DNA of 64,000 nucleotides, from assembly GCF_964340395.1 (NCBI RefSeq), contig NC_135561.1:10587232-10651231 (forward strand), written 5' to 3'. Shown piece after piece: positions 52,298-63,547 of this stretch (positions within the stretch are counted from its first letter, which is position 1; every line of letters starts with the position of its first letter). The translations under genes were made by a program, and so were the position numbers. The DNA comes from Glandiceps talaboti. Taxonomy: Eukaryota > Hemichordata > Enteropneusta > Spengelidae. The notes under the pieces are model-generated. The model was not told the origin of the DNA, did no database searches, and saw only the letters and a list, made by a program, of their open reading frames with translations.

Positions 52298-55200
52298 AGA
52301 TTACAGTCAGATTTTGACACAAGCTGTTACATCTCATTTACTAATAGTTGAGTCAACTTTCATTGTAAGAGTACAGTGCTTTCGTTCATGTTTTGCTGTT
52401 CTTGTTGGTAAAACCTCTCTGCTTGTTTGCCATTTTAGATCATTTTGGATCTTAAACGTTCATGTTGGAAAACGGCCACTTTTATATCAAAGGAAAACGA
52501 CAACATTTTAGGCAATTAGGCAACCTTTGCAACTGAGATTTACAGTTTTCAACCTTTTTTTAACATCAGTCCTTTTGTATTTGAACTGCTCTCTGGTTTA
52601 GATAGCAACATTTAGTTTAACACTAACAACATTCCTGCCATATTTACAGCAAATTATTTTGATTCATAAAATGTGTCTTGGTTGATTTGACATGAAGCCT
52701 GTTATGAGGTAGTACATAATATATTAATTTCAAGTCATCAATTTACTGGCTTATAGATGTCTGATTACATGCACGTACCGGTACTCGTACTTTGACCAGT
52801 GACAGTGGCACGCTACATGTATGAGTACCAAGTGTGCCCTCAATGTTGGATTGGGTATCTTTTCCTTTTGGCAACCAAGGAGTACATAAAACTACAAAGC
52901 TAGCTAGATACATTTCCAAGACTATGTAGAGTTTACAATGATATTCCTTTTTCAGTATAAAACCTCATTCATTCACAAACAATTTGTACCTGCATTTGGC
53001 ATGCCGGCTTATCTTTACAACAACATCACTTTGTGATATCATTTAAGATAATTATAGTATGTCAACCCACTGAGTAGAATTGCATTCCATGGAAAGTTCT
53101 TGAATTTCTAGATGATAGAAATGTATTAAGAGCAGATGTGTTGACCAATGAAATGATCAACACTCCTGGAAAATGACCAAAGTTGATCTTAATATTCCTG
53201 GAAAACTGATGAATAACACTCGTAGTAAAGTCCTGGAATTTTATTTGACTTTAAGTTTCACAGCCTTGTAGTTACAACTAGTGCTGCTCGAGTTAACAGA
53301 TGTGTTTCTCATTTCAGGCCACATGGTTTTATATCCCTTAATTGTTTATATCAAACATTAACATAAAACCACTATTATTATTTGCAATTTTAAGGCAAAG
53401 AGAATATTTATCCTGAAAATAAGTTATTATGTCATAATTATTTATATCTCGTGTGCTTTAGTTTTGTCCATCATGCACGTTTTCTTGCAATCCTAAGATG
53501 TTTCTGTTTACATTCAGTATTCTAGGCAAAACAAGTTGTATATTAAACAATACCCATATATCTTGACCCGCATAATATTCAATGTAATGTCTGTTGCAAA
53601 TTAAAAATATTATCTCATGCAACTTTACTCTGTAATGTTTAGCATCAGAGATATGAAAAATATTCTCTATATTTTATAATGCGAGGTTGTCTTCTCTCTA
53701 ACACTTTCTCTCTGCAAAACTTATCTCTGAAAGCATAGTCATCAGAGTAAAACTAATTTTTTGTTTTGTTTTTCTAAAACGTTTTCTGTATAGCTTTAGT
53801 CATTAATTTTCAAAGCAACAACTTTCATCTTTATTTACACTTTTGTTGTCACATTTATAATTTATTTCCATACCACTCAGCCTTAAAGCTTTATAATTTA
53901 ACGTACAGGAAAACTAATGATTTCCTAACATATTTGTCATTCTAAGGTGCATACATTTACTGTCCCAGTTTGTTTATATTCACAGTTGAGTGTCTTTGTA
54001 TGATTTCTGGGCGTCTCTTTCAGTGGAAGCAAAGAGATTACATCATTGAATCACATTTACATGTGATTCATATATGCATAAAAGGCTCACACGTTCATAT
54101 GCATTATAAGTATGTGTAAAGAGATTGCATGAAATAACAGCTTTCACATGATTGACATTATGTGCCTAGAACTGAGAAGGTTTGCATGTTCATTTGCATT
54201 AGGATATGATATAATGTGTTTGTTGCATTGCAGTGTAAATATCAATAGTATGCGCATGCATAATGCAAGTATAAATCACTAGTGATGAAACAATCCTGTA
54301 TCCGAAGGGTTGATTATATATCAGCAGATTCTTATGAAAATTAAGTTACTAAGTATAAACATTGCATAATAATTTTAAGTCAGCACAACATGTTTTACTA
54401 TTTAGTTCAACAGCATTTCATACATGATAGCGTGTCTTTGAATCATTTGTCTGCAGTACTATTAGAGTAGTTTAATAGTAGAATAAAAGACATTCATACT
54501 CGTGTGCTTACCATTGATCCAAGAAAACAGAGAATTTTAGTCAATACTCTCAAAACCATTGTTCTAGTGTAGTTTGATCAAAATATAAGAGTACAATAAA
54601 GTGTTTACATCGTGAAGCAGGTGATTTAAAATATTGTCTTTACCCTCAGACAACTACGTCCTGGTTCTCTGAACTTTACCAAAATATAACTGTCTTATCA
54701 AATATTTACGTAGTAATTGAAGACCATACTCTAGTAACAGATTTTTTGAAAATCAGATTACCCTCAGACAATTATGTCTTGGTTGGCTGAACTTTAGCAA
54801 AAATAGAGTTTATTATGTGAAACAGGTGATATATCTATAACTGTTTTATAAAATATTTCTTGTTTAAAGACCGAGTACAAGATATAATAGGAACCCGCCA
54901 TGTTAAATGTTGCATCGTGGGAAATGTGGTTATAAATACTAATCAATTAGTATTATGAACAATATTGTTATATTGTTTGAAACTACAAACGATCAATTCA
55001 TAGTCACCCTGACCATTGTGGGAGGTTTACTTTATCGGTAGCTCCAGATAAGGTAATACGATAACCTCAGATAATCCCAATAATCCCTTTGCATCTCGAC
55101 ATGCTCAGTCTAGATTGCAAGTTCCCTATTAGACTTACCATTTTCTGGAAAATCAGATATTATTTTTATTATTAAACTTTATCTAAATTCGATAGACTGT

Positions 55201-57029
55201 TGAGCCAAAGGCTCTACTCACACAGTGTTGCGATAAAAATATACAATATATACATTAAAATGGGGTTCTCTTATTATTACATCTTACATTTATTGTACAA
55301 GAAAAATGTTCGCATACTAATTAGCATACTAGAATGCTGTGGTATTGCATTCTTTTATGTGAAGCAACACTACAGTATGAATATTAATTTCTACATAATT
55401 CTGCATACGGGTGCTAGTTACAGAGTGATACAAAAGAAAGTTACATATCAACATGCTGTATCTCATATATGTCAATATGAATTCGTTACACAATTCAGTG
55501 AAATTTAATGTTCACTATTATTTATGTATTTATTTTGATACGGACTTTGAAACATATGCAATTCATATTACATTGGCATTTAGCCATTAAAGCTTGAAGC
55601 ATTACAAGAAAAGCAACATATTCTGATAATAGAAGTGGTAGAACATGAATAGATGATACTGGCGATCATCATTTATCTTTGATCCATCGATGTTACAATG
55701 ATTAAAGAAGAGTTTATTATATGTTAATAAAGATGAATATTCGTTGAATTTGACTACAGTGTGGTTGTATCTTATTTCATGGTGTGCACTCCTTTGGTGT
55801 GTCTGTATCTTTGATTACCTTCTTGTGTAGGGAGCTCATATGTGCGTGCCTTTGTTACTTATAGGGTCTACAGGCAATACAGTCTCCTGAATTGTTTACT
55901 TGTGTCAGTGTTTGTCATCTATATCTCATATAAAGTAAAACTACTTGATGGATATGAGTGATATGTGGTACACAAATTTTTGAAAGTTTGTTACTTTTTG
56001 GTATGAATATTAATAAGCTAATTTGCTTACAAACTTCCCTTGTAGCTTCACATGGCATTATATATACGTGAATGCTCTGTTGAAAGAGTATGAACTGTTT
56101 AGTCAGCAAGTTTATCATGGAATTCTTGTTAACTCGTTTTAAGTTAGCATGGCTAGAATGTCTTGATACATGTATTGACTATATAGTGGTGTGTGTGTGT
56201 GTGTTTTATAGGTTTGTGTTTCAAGTGAAAGTCAGTATTGGGTGGATGGGAACTTTAATAGTAACGACTTTTAGCTCCCCGTATGGGAGCTGATGTCTGT
56301 CTGTATTATCAACCAATCGCCTCCTGCGATCAGGCTAAAAACGTAAACATGTACTACGAAGGTCAATTCAGGCAAAATAACGAAGGTAAAATAGCAATGA
56401 ACGATTAGCCGACATCTACATCGGATTTTAATCAGATTGACGATTATACTAGTTAATTAATTACTGTTCACCTTTTGTATTTTGTTACGTCCTGGCAGAT
56501 CGATCTTGACAAAAGCCTGCTACCTTCAGAGGACAATCATTCCATACGATTTATAAATAATATACATTTCCCTAATTTGCATATAAGATTTACAGGTTTT
56601 TTAAATGTATTTTGACAATCATTTGCTCGAGTGAAATGGAAGGTGACATACCATGTATGCTAATTGACATGTATAATCTCTAAGTCTCCATGATGAACAG
56701 AGTAAACATTCAACAATGTAAATTTAGTTTCTGCTGTGCTTAACTATTTTACTACTATTTTACAGGCCGATATTGGCCACCTCTGTGTGATCCCTACACA
56801 CTCGTGAATGAGGGCGCTCCGACACGTCAGGAAATAAATCATCATTACTGACCTTACGTTGCCCTTGGGAAAAAAAACACAACAATTCACTTCGTTACAG
56901 TAGAGTAAGTGTGATTGAATTGTCCTCGGATAACTAACATAGTAAAAGCTATAAGATCCAGGACACCGTTGAGCGTTAGATATCACAACATTATTCCATT
57001 CAAATTGTGATCAGACACCTAGCTACGAC
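52298..57029. other. PYCR3 3' region and HYKK upstream flank
   Basis: No gene recognised. 52298-54600 is AT-rich and may be mostly PYCR3 3' UTR. MITE B copy 4 lies at 54885. 56480-57029 is similar to 60945-61600, so it is the HYKK 5' flank that was duplicated. 55140-56470 shows nothing recognisable. Confidence 0.65.
54885..55132 (+). mobile_element. MITE family B, copy 4
   Basis: The right end is GATTGCAAGTTCCCTATTA; the left end has lost the ACTTGCAA part (TAATAGGAACCCGCCATG). The interior CACCCTGACCATTGTGGGAG matches the other copies. Confidence 0.83.
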
Positions 57030-57432
57030 ATGGATGGCCTCACAGGAACAGCTGAACTATTAGAAAAACAGTTCCAAAAGTACGTAGATAACCTTGGCAC
57101 AGAGGACGCAGACACGGAGATGGTGCGTTTTGAGAGACCAAAACTGTCGATTGACGATGCAAGAAAACTCTTCAACAAGCTGACTGGTCTTTCCGTCGAT
57201 AAAATCAAGGAATTTGACGGCTTCTGGGACCGTAATTTTTATATTTCGTCTACAACCAACCAGAATTCCCTTCATCTTGTCATGAAAGTGTTGAACGCAA
57301 CTGATTCGGCTAATCTACTCTACGTTGAAGGGCTTATCCACACCTTGCTACATTTATGCGATAAGGGCATTAATTGTCCAAAACCAGTAAAATTTATGAA
57401 CGGGGAATATATCTCACATGAGCTGTTCACGG
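57030..57432 (+). CDS. HYKK: HYKK copy A exon 1
   Basis: 134 codons plus one base, MDGLTGTAELLEKQFQKYVD to HELFT. Donor G|GTAGGT, phase 1. Confidence 0.93.
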
Positions 57433-60219
57433 GTAGGTTGACCTACTTACATACATGCGAACAATGAAAACATATACCGTATACGTACAAAGTATAAGTG
57501 CTAACCTAACCGCTTAAGGTCAGTGTTCTTATTAATTAGGCTACTGGCTAACCTTTCCCCGTGAGCGAATTTAAGTTCTCTGTGATATACAATGTACATG
57601 TACTTGGTCAAGTTAGTCATGTCGTATTCAATGTAAACATCTCTCAACGAATTTGCAATTTCAAAGCAATAAAGTCACGTGTATACAAATATATGTATTA
57701 ACGTTAGTTAGCGTATGATGAGGTGCTATACTACCTTCAATTTATCCCCAGGAAAAGGGGATTGGTACTCCCCAAATTTTCAGACGGGATGTGCTACCCA
57801 AGTTTAATACATCTACCCATGAATAATCCAAAAAACAGAGCCATTCACATAATCAACAGGTTAGTTACCTTTAATCTCATGCTGTGATTGTATTTCTAAA
57901 GCATGATGACGTTTCCCATGTTATCGATTCCTTAATAAGGGGATTTTTAGACGTCGACCCATTTTTACGAAATTTTGAAAAAGGCACTCTCCATACTTTC
58001 TATGGGAGTAACCCCTCTACCCCCCCCCCCCCCCCCCCCCCGAGGTGACGGGGGATTTGAATATCTACAAGTATGTCAACATGATGGATTGTTGTTTGGT
58101 TGATTTGTAGCCTGACAATGGTAACATAGTATAAGCCGAGTATACATACAATATATTGGCTTTCTCACACACACACTCGCTCACCGTCTTGGGCATGTTA
58201 AGTCTACGAATGATACATAACCTCCTTTCATTACTGTGACCTTTCTCCAGAGACACAGCACAATGCAGTTTACCTACAGACATACATTGAAGGTTTCACA
58301 TTAGGGACAGTGGCTGATGCAATATCTCCATCCATGGCATACAGTTGTGGTGTTTATCTTGGAAATATGGACAATGCCCTGAAGGTGAATACAAGAGTTT
58401 TGTAGTTGGGGATACGGTGTGTAGTCCAATCATAACATTGAAAGTTATGTTTGTTATTTCATTCATATTGAGCAAATTGCATTCCATCTACAGATCTAGA
58501 TATCATTACAATTTCTTATTTTCATCATCAGGGGTAATTAATACGTTTAAGGTGTTAATATGTTGTTCAAAGCAGTCATATGTATTGTCAGGTGTTACTC
58601 TATTGAATGAACTCATTACAAGCTTTTCTGCTGTTTCAGCAAGCCAATGTGTCAGATGAATGGCATCAGTTTATCATTTGCTGTCACAGTGATCGATCTT
58701 ATAGTCCGTCTGACAACTTCTCAATATTTTCAAAAAAAGTTCATTTTTGCTGTATCTTTGCATTCGACTTGACTAAACGATTCATAATTGCATAATCTTC
58801 CTTATTCACAAGTTAGTCAATGACTGTAAATGATGAAGAATATTCTAGTCTTTCGAAAACCTTTCAATTTGGTTTTGCCTAAACTGAAAGGTTCGTCTTT
58901 ATGTACACTCTTTTGTAGAACTTTTATCATCCTGGATTTGAAAGTAAACGGGGTTTAGAGATGTTACCAAACTACAAACATCACCTACACCTAGTTGAAG
59001 ATGAACAACAAAGACAGTTAGTAGCATCAGTCATCGAGTCATTTGAAGACAGAGTGGTTCCAAATTACAAATATCTTCAAAGAGGTAATAACATATAGTA
59101 AAACACACCATTTTCATATAAACTTCAGTGATTGGCTTAGATCGTATCACGTGGTATGGACTATTGACCCCAGTGACCTCAATGTACATATAGGGGTACT
59201 AGTCACGTTGTATTTCCCCTAGAGTAATATTCGTGGAACACGGAAGTCTTGATCTTATCTGCGATTTCTTTTGCCTAAGGAAAGAATATGTGCCTAAGAA
59301 GGGGATGTGTTATAAAACACTTATTGCATGGTATTCGGGCACTATTAGATGTCATATTACCCTTCGAGTTGTTATGTAGCAACTATTTCTATTGGCTTTC
59401 AGCCGTGAGAAAGAGCTGTTACCCCACATAACAGCAGAGTAGTAATAGAAGTCTACTAGTGCTTTCACAGTCAGGCAATAAATGTATAACTTAAAGTTTC
59501 TGTCGAGAAAATGTATTGATCAGAACAATTTAACCTGTTCGAACTGCAATTTTGTGAACTTCAGAAAAGGTAATTGCTTATGTAGCAAGGTAATTTAGGA
59601 CCTGTATTAGTACAACTTCTGCAGTCTTCTAATGTGCATACCACAGCTTAATAATGAGCAAACTACAAACTTACTCTTGAGAAATCATTCACTTTTGAAT
59701 ACATCTGAGCTGATGTTTGGCTAATAAGATATAACTGAGGATATCAGAAGCTTTAATCTCAATATTTAATCATTCTTTTGTGATTTTACATCCATTCTAG
59801 GTATCATACACGGAGACTTAACTCAACATAACGTTATCCTTCAATGTAATGACAAGGCCAACCCTACAAACAGCAGTTCTTCAGAGAAATACCGCATATC
59901 TGGTGTCATTGATTTTGGGGACACAGCATACTCCTGCTATTTATTTGAAGTTGCCATAGCAATATGTCATTTCATGATGGCATGTCCTAGCAAGGATCGA
60001 GTATCAGTTGGTGAACAGTTTAAAGCTGGTTTTGAATCCAAGTTTATCCTCAATGATTGTGAGAAGACACTGCTGGATGTGTGCGTTACTGCTAGAGCAG
60101 CACTTGTTGCAGTGGTGTCTCTTAATGAACTCAAGAAACAACCAGGGAATGAATATGTCAGAAGTTTCTTAGTATCGGCATGGGAAGTGTTATCGTTGAT
60201 GGATAGTAAAACAAAGTAA
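57030..60219 (+). CDS. HYKK: Hydroxylysine kinase-like protein, complete, 4 exons
   Basis: Belongs to the aminoglycoside-phosphotransferase (APH) fold; human HYKK phosphorylates 5-hydroxy-L-lysine using GTP in lysine/hydroxylysine breakdown. Exons 57030-57432, 58251-58384, 58919-59084 and 59801-60219 join in phase to 373 aa, about the family length. N-terminal RPKLSIDDARKLFNKLTGLS and FWDRNFYI match the HYKK start region. The kinase-like catalytic motif HGDLTQHN covers residues 238-245 and the metal-binding IDFGD 271-275. The start MDGLTG is the first Met of the open frame. An AATAAA at 60690 may end the transcript. A paralogue lies tail-to-tail at 62515. Substrate is inferred from family membership. 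Confidence 0.93.
58251..58384 (+). CDS. HYKK: HYKK copy A exon 2
   Basis: Encodes TQHNAVYLQTYIEGFTLGTV, then ADAISPSMAYSCGVYLGNMD and NALK. Acceptor TCTCCAG, donor AAG|GTGAAT. It matches the human LVRLLTYLPGRPI...LYEIGKLAAKLDKTL region. Confidence 0.88.
58919..59084 (+). CDS. HYKK: HYKK copy A exon 3
   Basis: Encodes NFYHPGFESKRGLEMLPNYK, then HHLHLVEDEQQRQLVASVIE and SFEDRVVPNYKYLQR. Acceptor TTTGTAG, donor G|GTAATA, phase 1. The same 166-nt length as the equivalent exon in copy C. Confidence 0.93.
59801..60219 (+). CDS. HYKK: HYKK copy A exon 4 (stop codon)
   Basis: Encodes IIHGDLTQHNVILQCNDKAN, KYRISGVIDFGDTAYSCYLF and ends VLSLMDSKTK. Acceptor ATTCTAG. Sequence just past the stop is homologous to coding sequence of copy C. 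Confidence 0.95.
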
Positions 60220-60801
60220 AACACCTGTCATGGCAAGAATTGAAATCTTACCACTAAAGCATGAAGCAGCTTATCACAGAGTGGTGACATATTTAGTAAA
60301 AATTATTGGCCTAAGGTCAGCGACATTAGGTTGACCGGTCAGGGCTTTTGACAAGATACTTAAATCAAAAGCATGTTTCGACAGATGGCTTGAAAGTGGA
60401 TAAATAAGTTGATTGAATTTGCCTATATTATGAAGTACACCTGGTGGCAACTATTATCATCCAATCGTGCGAAAGCTACAACATTGCTGTAGCACATGCT
60501 GTTGGATTCCTGTATAGGAAAATTCTGAACTCCGTCATTCCTTACAAATGCAACGTTTTACCGGGACTGTGGATAATGCAGTGTGTGGAACTGCACATTT
60601 CATCAGTGAACAATCGTCAGCGTCGTCTACGATTTGTGTATGTTGCAGTATACACATTGCATCCCAAGTCTACGCTTCCATAGCAGGCAAATAAAAGAGA
60701 CTTAATTCGAACATTGCGAGTAATTTTATTTGCGCTCACCAGCCATCATTACATCTCAAGTGTACTCTGAGTTTACAAATTTACGCATATTTTGACCTGT
60801 G

Positions 60802-60836
<35 letters not shown>

Positions 60837-60889
60837 TTCTTTCTTCTTTCTCCAGTGATTGTGGTTCCTCTCCCTTACTATACCTTAGA

Positions 60890-60966
60890 AATACTCAGTT
60901 TTCGTGACACAGCTTGACTTTGTTTTTCTATCTGTCAGAGTTAAAACTTTCCATAACGATCCCATG
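60890..60966 (-). pseudogene. HYKK relic: C-terminal fragment
   Basis: The minus strand reads LWKVLTLTDRKTKSSCVTKT, close to the end of copy C (SWEVLTLLHSIQQSPAVMAKT). No upstream catalytic sequence is attached; at 60966 it abuts the duplicated 5' flank. Confidence 0.7.
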
Positions 60967-61685
60967 GCAGATCGATCTTTACTTGATTGAAAACACACTT
61001 GATACAAGCCTTCTACTTCAGAGGGCAACGATTTTTGAATATTAATCTATTTCCCAAATTTTCATATCAGGTTTACAACTTTTCATGTAGTTTGACAAGC
61101 ATTTGCTCAAGGTTAAGTGAAATGGAAGGTAGTATACAATATGTATCTAACTGAGAAAAAGTAGTAAGCTTATAATCTGTTACTCCCCATAACGAAAAAA
61201 GTAAAAGAAATTATCGGATGTAAATGTATGTTTTCGATTCTGCTTGATAACAATAAACTGTAAGACTGAAGACTATTTTCATAACTATTTATGGTTATTT
61301 ATGATTATGTATGGTATTTATTCTATGGTTTGAAATCAATGTGTATGACATATCTGACCCCTACACACTACTTGAGTGTTGCACATGCGCTCTGCTAGAT
61401 ACTATCTCAGACCACTAAAAAGTTAGTGGTCTGAGATAATATCATTTAACCGTTGACCTTAAGTTGACTTTGTACTGTACGTATGTATACGTACACACAT
61501 CCTAGTCATCCAACGATCCGTTCAACACAGGGATTGAATGTCATCACGTAATAGGTTTGTAAGGTCTAGGAAGGCCTTACAGATTACTAGTACCTAGTTA
61601 CGACATGGAAGGCCTTACAGATCACCTAGTACCTAGTTACGACATGGAAGGCCTTATACTGAATAAAATCACCAGGTTGTGTAAT
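60967..61685 (+). pseudogene. HYKK relic: duplicated 5' flank and start codon
   Basis: Resembles the flank of copy A from 56480 onward, for example GGCAGATCGATCTT, TTTGACAAGCATTTGCTCAA and AGTGAAATGGAAGGT. It ends at a triplicated 39-bp unit containing CTAGTTACGACATGGAAGGC, the counterpart of copy A's CTAGCTACGACATGGATGGC. The frame from 61605 starts MEGLTD, then stops after about 30 codons, so no kinase is encoded. Confidence 0.75.
61403..61438. other. Perfect 16-bp inverted repeat with 4-nt loop
   Basis: TATCTCAGACCACTAA, loop AAAG, TTAGTGGTCTGAGATA. It lies inside the relic 5' flank and has no counterpart in copy A's flank. Confidence 0.9.
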
Positions 61686-62514
61686 TAAAGAATAGCTGAT
61701 TAATTATCAATAAATATTCATCGATTTTGAATTTTAATTCTTTGGGGTTGTCTCTCCAGTAATGGATAATTCAGCAATGTGTGTATAACTTTAGTGAATT
61801 TTTTTTGCATGAATTCGCATAATTGGCCTTATCATTAAATCAGTTTCTTAATGCCGACATTATTTCAAAACGTACAGGTTCAAATAAATTTTAGATATGG
61901 TACATAGAACTCTATCTATGTGATTATCCCAAGCTCTGATAAACGTTTGAATAAATTCCGTGCATATTAATGATTTATTTGCACATTTTATATACGATTT
62001 GTTTTCCTTATTTGTGACGTAAGAGTAGACTAAATGATTCAATACATGCTAAATATATTAAGTTATATGTTACTCACTTTTTGACGAAATCTTTTCATAG
62101 TAATGATCATAGTGCATAGCATCATTTAAGTTCTCAATATCACCATTATTTCAAAACTTAATACATCAAATGAAATATTTTACTACTACTTAATGTAGAC
62201 GATGAACTATTTATTGTTATAGCGAAATTCATGCATATGAATAATATCATTCGGTGAGTATCAATCTGCTAAGACAGTGCTCTATACCTCAGTGGCAGAG
62301 CGCAATGCTAAATATGAAATACCATCAATCAAATGTTTTAAAAAGATTTCGAACAAAACACAAGACATCTCTTACTATTTCATTTATATCAAAACAACTA
62401 TGATGGTTGCGTGACATTAGAGATGCAATAACCATGCGTTCATGCAAATGAAAATGGCCATCGTGTTTTGGTGCGAAAAGCCAAAGTACCAGTAAATGTT
62501 TACTCCATTCAGAA

Positions 62515-62993
62515 TTACAATAGGTGTGCTTCAAAGCTGTCTGTAAAACTTTCAGTTTTTGCCATAACAGCTGGACTTTGTTGTATACTATGTAACAGGG
62601 TTAAAACTTCCCATGACGAAAGAAGATAACTTCTGACATATTCATTATAGGGTTGTTTCTTGAGTTCATTGATGCACAGCATTACATTCTGTATAGCTCG
62701 GCCTGCAACACACACATCCAGCAGTGTCTTCTCAGAATCATTGAGGATAAACCTGGATTCAAAACCAGCTTGAAACTGTTCACCAACTGACACACGATCC
62801 TTGCTAGGACATGCCATCATAAAATGACACATTGCTATGGCAACCTCAAATAAATAGCAGGAGTATACTGAATTACCAAAATCAATGACACCAGATATAC
62901 TGTATTTCTCTGACGAACGGTTATTTGTTGGAGACGTCTGGTCATTGTACTTAACTATTATGTTATTTGGATTAAAATCTCCATGTATGATAC
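62515..62993 (-). CDS. HYKK: HYKK copy C last exon
   Basis: 479 nt from acceptor CTATAG to stop TAA at 62515-62517. Encodes IIHGDFNPNNIIVKYNDQTS, KYSISGVIDFGNSVYSCYLF and a tail SIQQSPAVMAKTESFTDSFE. It is 60 nt longer than the equivalent exon of copy A. Confidence 0.93.
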
Positions 62994-63547
62994 CTATAGA
63001 GGGATAAAATCACAAAAATATTATTACACATATTAAAATCAAATCCACCTTCAAGTTGTAACATAAGGTAGTTTCCCCTTCACTGTCTATTCTTGTAATA
63101 AGCAAAATCAGGTAAACAGTTACTGTAACATTGAATATATATGTTTCTTGAGGAGTTTTGTACTTGCACTACAGGATATTTGTAGTTGGTATGTTCAGTA
63201 CAAGGCTACAGGTGGTGCAAATTCCCAAATTGTCATACAGCATTAAAAATGAATCTGTAGTAAAATTGACAGTAATGTCAGGTTAATAGTTGTACAAAAT
63301 GAAGGACATACAAAATTTCAAATCTTCAATACTTGTTTTCGACACCCACAGTAAGACATATATATATATATATGCTATTACCTCTCCTAAGGTTTTTATA
63401 ATTTGGAATTACTATGTCTTCAAAGGACTGGATGGTTGATACTGCTAATTGTCTTTGACTTTCGTCTTCAATAAGGTGTAGATGGTGTTTTAAGGTCGGC
63501 ACCATCTCTAAACCCCGTATATTTGCGAATCCATGATGACAGAAATC
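62515..63547 (-). CDS. HYKK: Second hydroxylysine kinase-like gene, last two exons visible
   Basis: Paralogue of the gene at 57030, oriented tail-to-tail; earlier exons lie beyond position 64000. Visible exons: 63382-63547 (GFANIRGLEMVPTLKHHLHL, IPNYKNLRR) and 62515-62993. The last exon has the catalytic HGDFNPNN and IDFGN motifs; the first Asp of IDFG is kept, while the next acidic residue of copy A is Asn. The block CHFMMACPSKDRVSVGEQF is identical to copy A, so the copies are fairly recent or homogenised. The C-terminus is 20 residues longer, ending FEAHLL. Frames and splice sites are intact, so it looks functional. Confidence 0.9.
63382..63547 (-). CDS. HYKK: HYKK copy C penultimate exon
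   Basis: 166 nt, the same length and phase as copy A exon 3. Acceptor TTTTGCAG, donor G|GTAATA. Encodes DFCHHGFANIRGLEMVPTLK, then HHLHLIEDESQRQLAVSTIQ. Confidence 0.92.

Larger units (their letters stand above)
60220..62514. other. Spacer between tail-to-tail HYKK copies
   Basis: Holds the 3' flank of copy A, HYKK relics (60890-61685), a TG microsatellite at 60807-60833, and the 3' flank of copy C (candidate minus-strand AATAAA at 62210-62215). 61690-62200 shows nothing recognisable. Confidence 0.7.

Noticed and set aside
58607-58795. 62-codon frame in HYKK copy A intron 2 as an alternative exon
   Set aside because: The paralogue has a stop in the matching place and exons 2 and 3 already join in phase to the family length.
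60444-60683. 79-codon frame downstream of HYKK copy A
   Set aside because: No start context, family match or splice link; most likely 3' UTR or spacer.
62276-62320. tRNA-like string CCTCAGTGGCAGAGCGC
   Set aside because: Resembles a tRNA D-arm/A box but no B box, anticodon stem or acceptor pairing follows.
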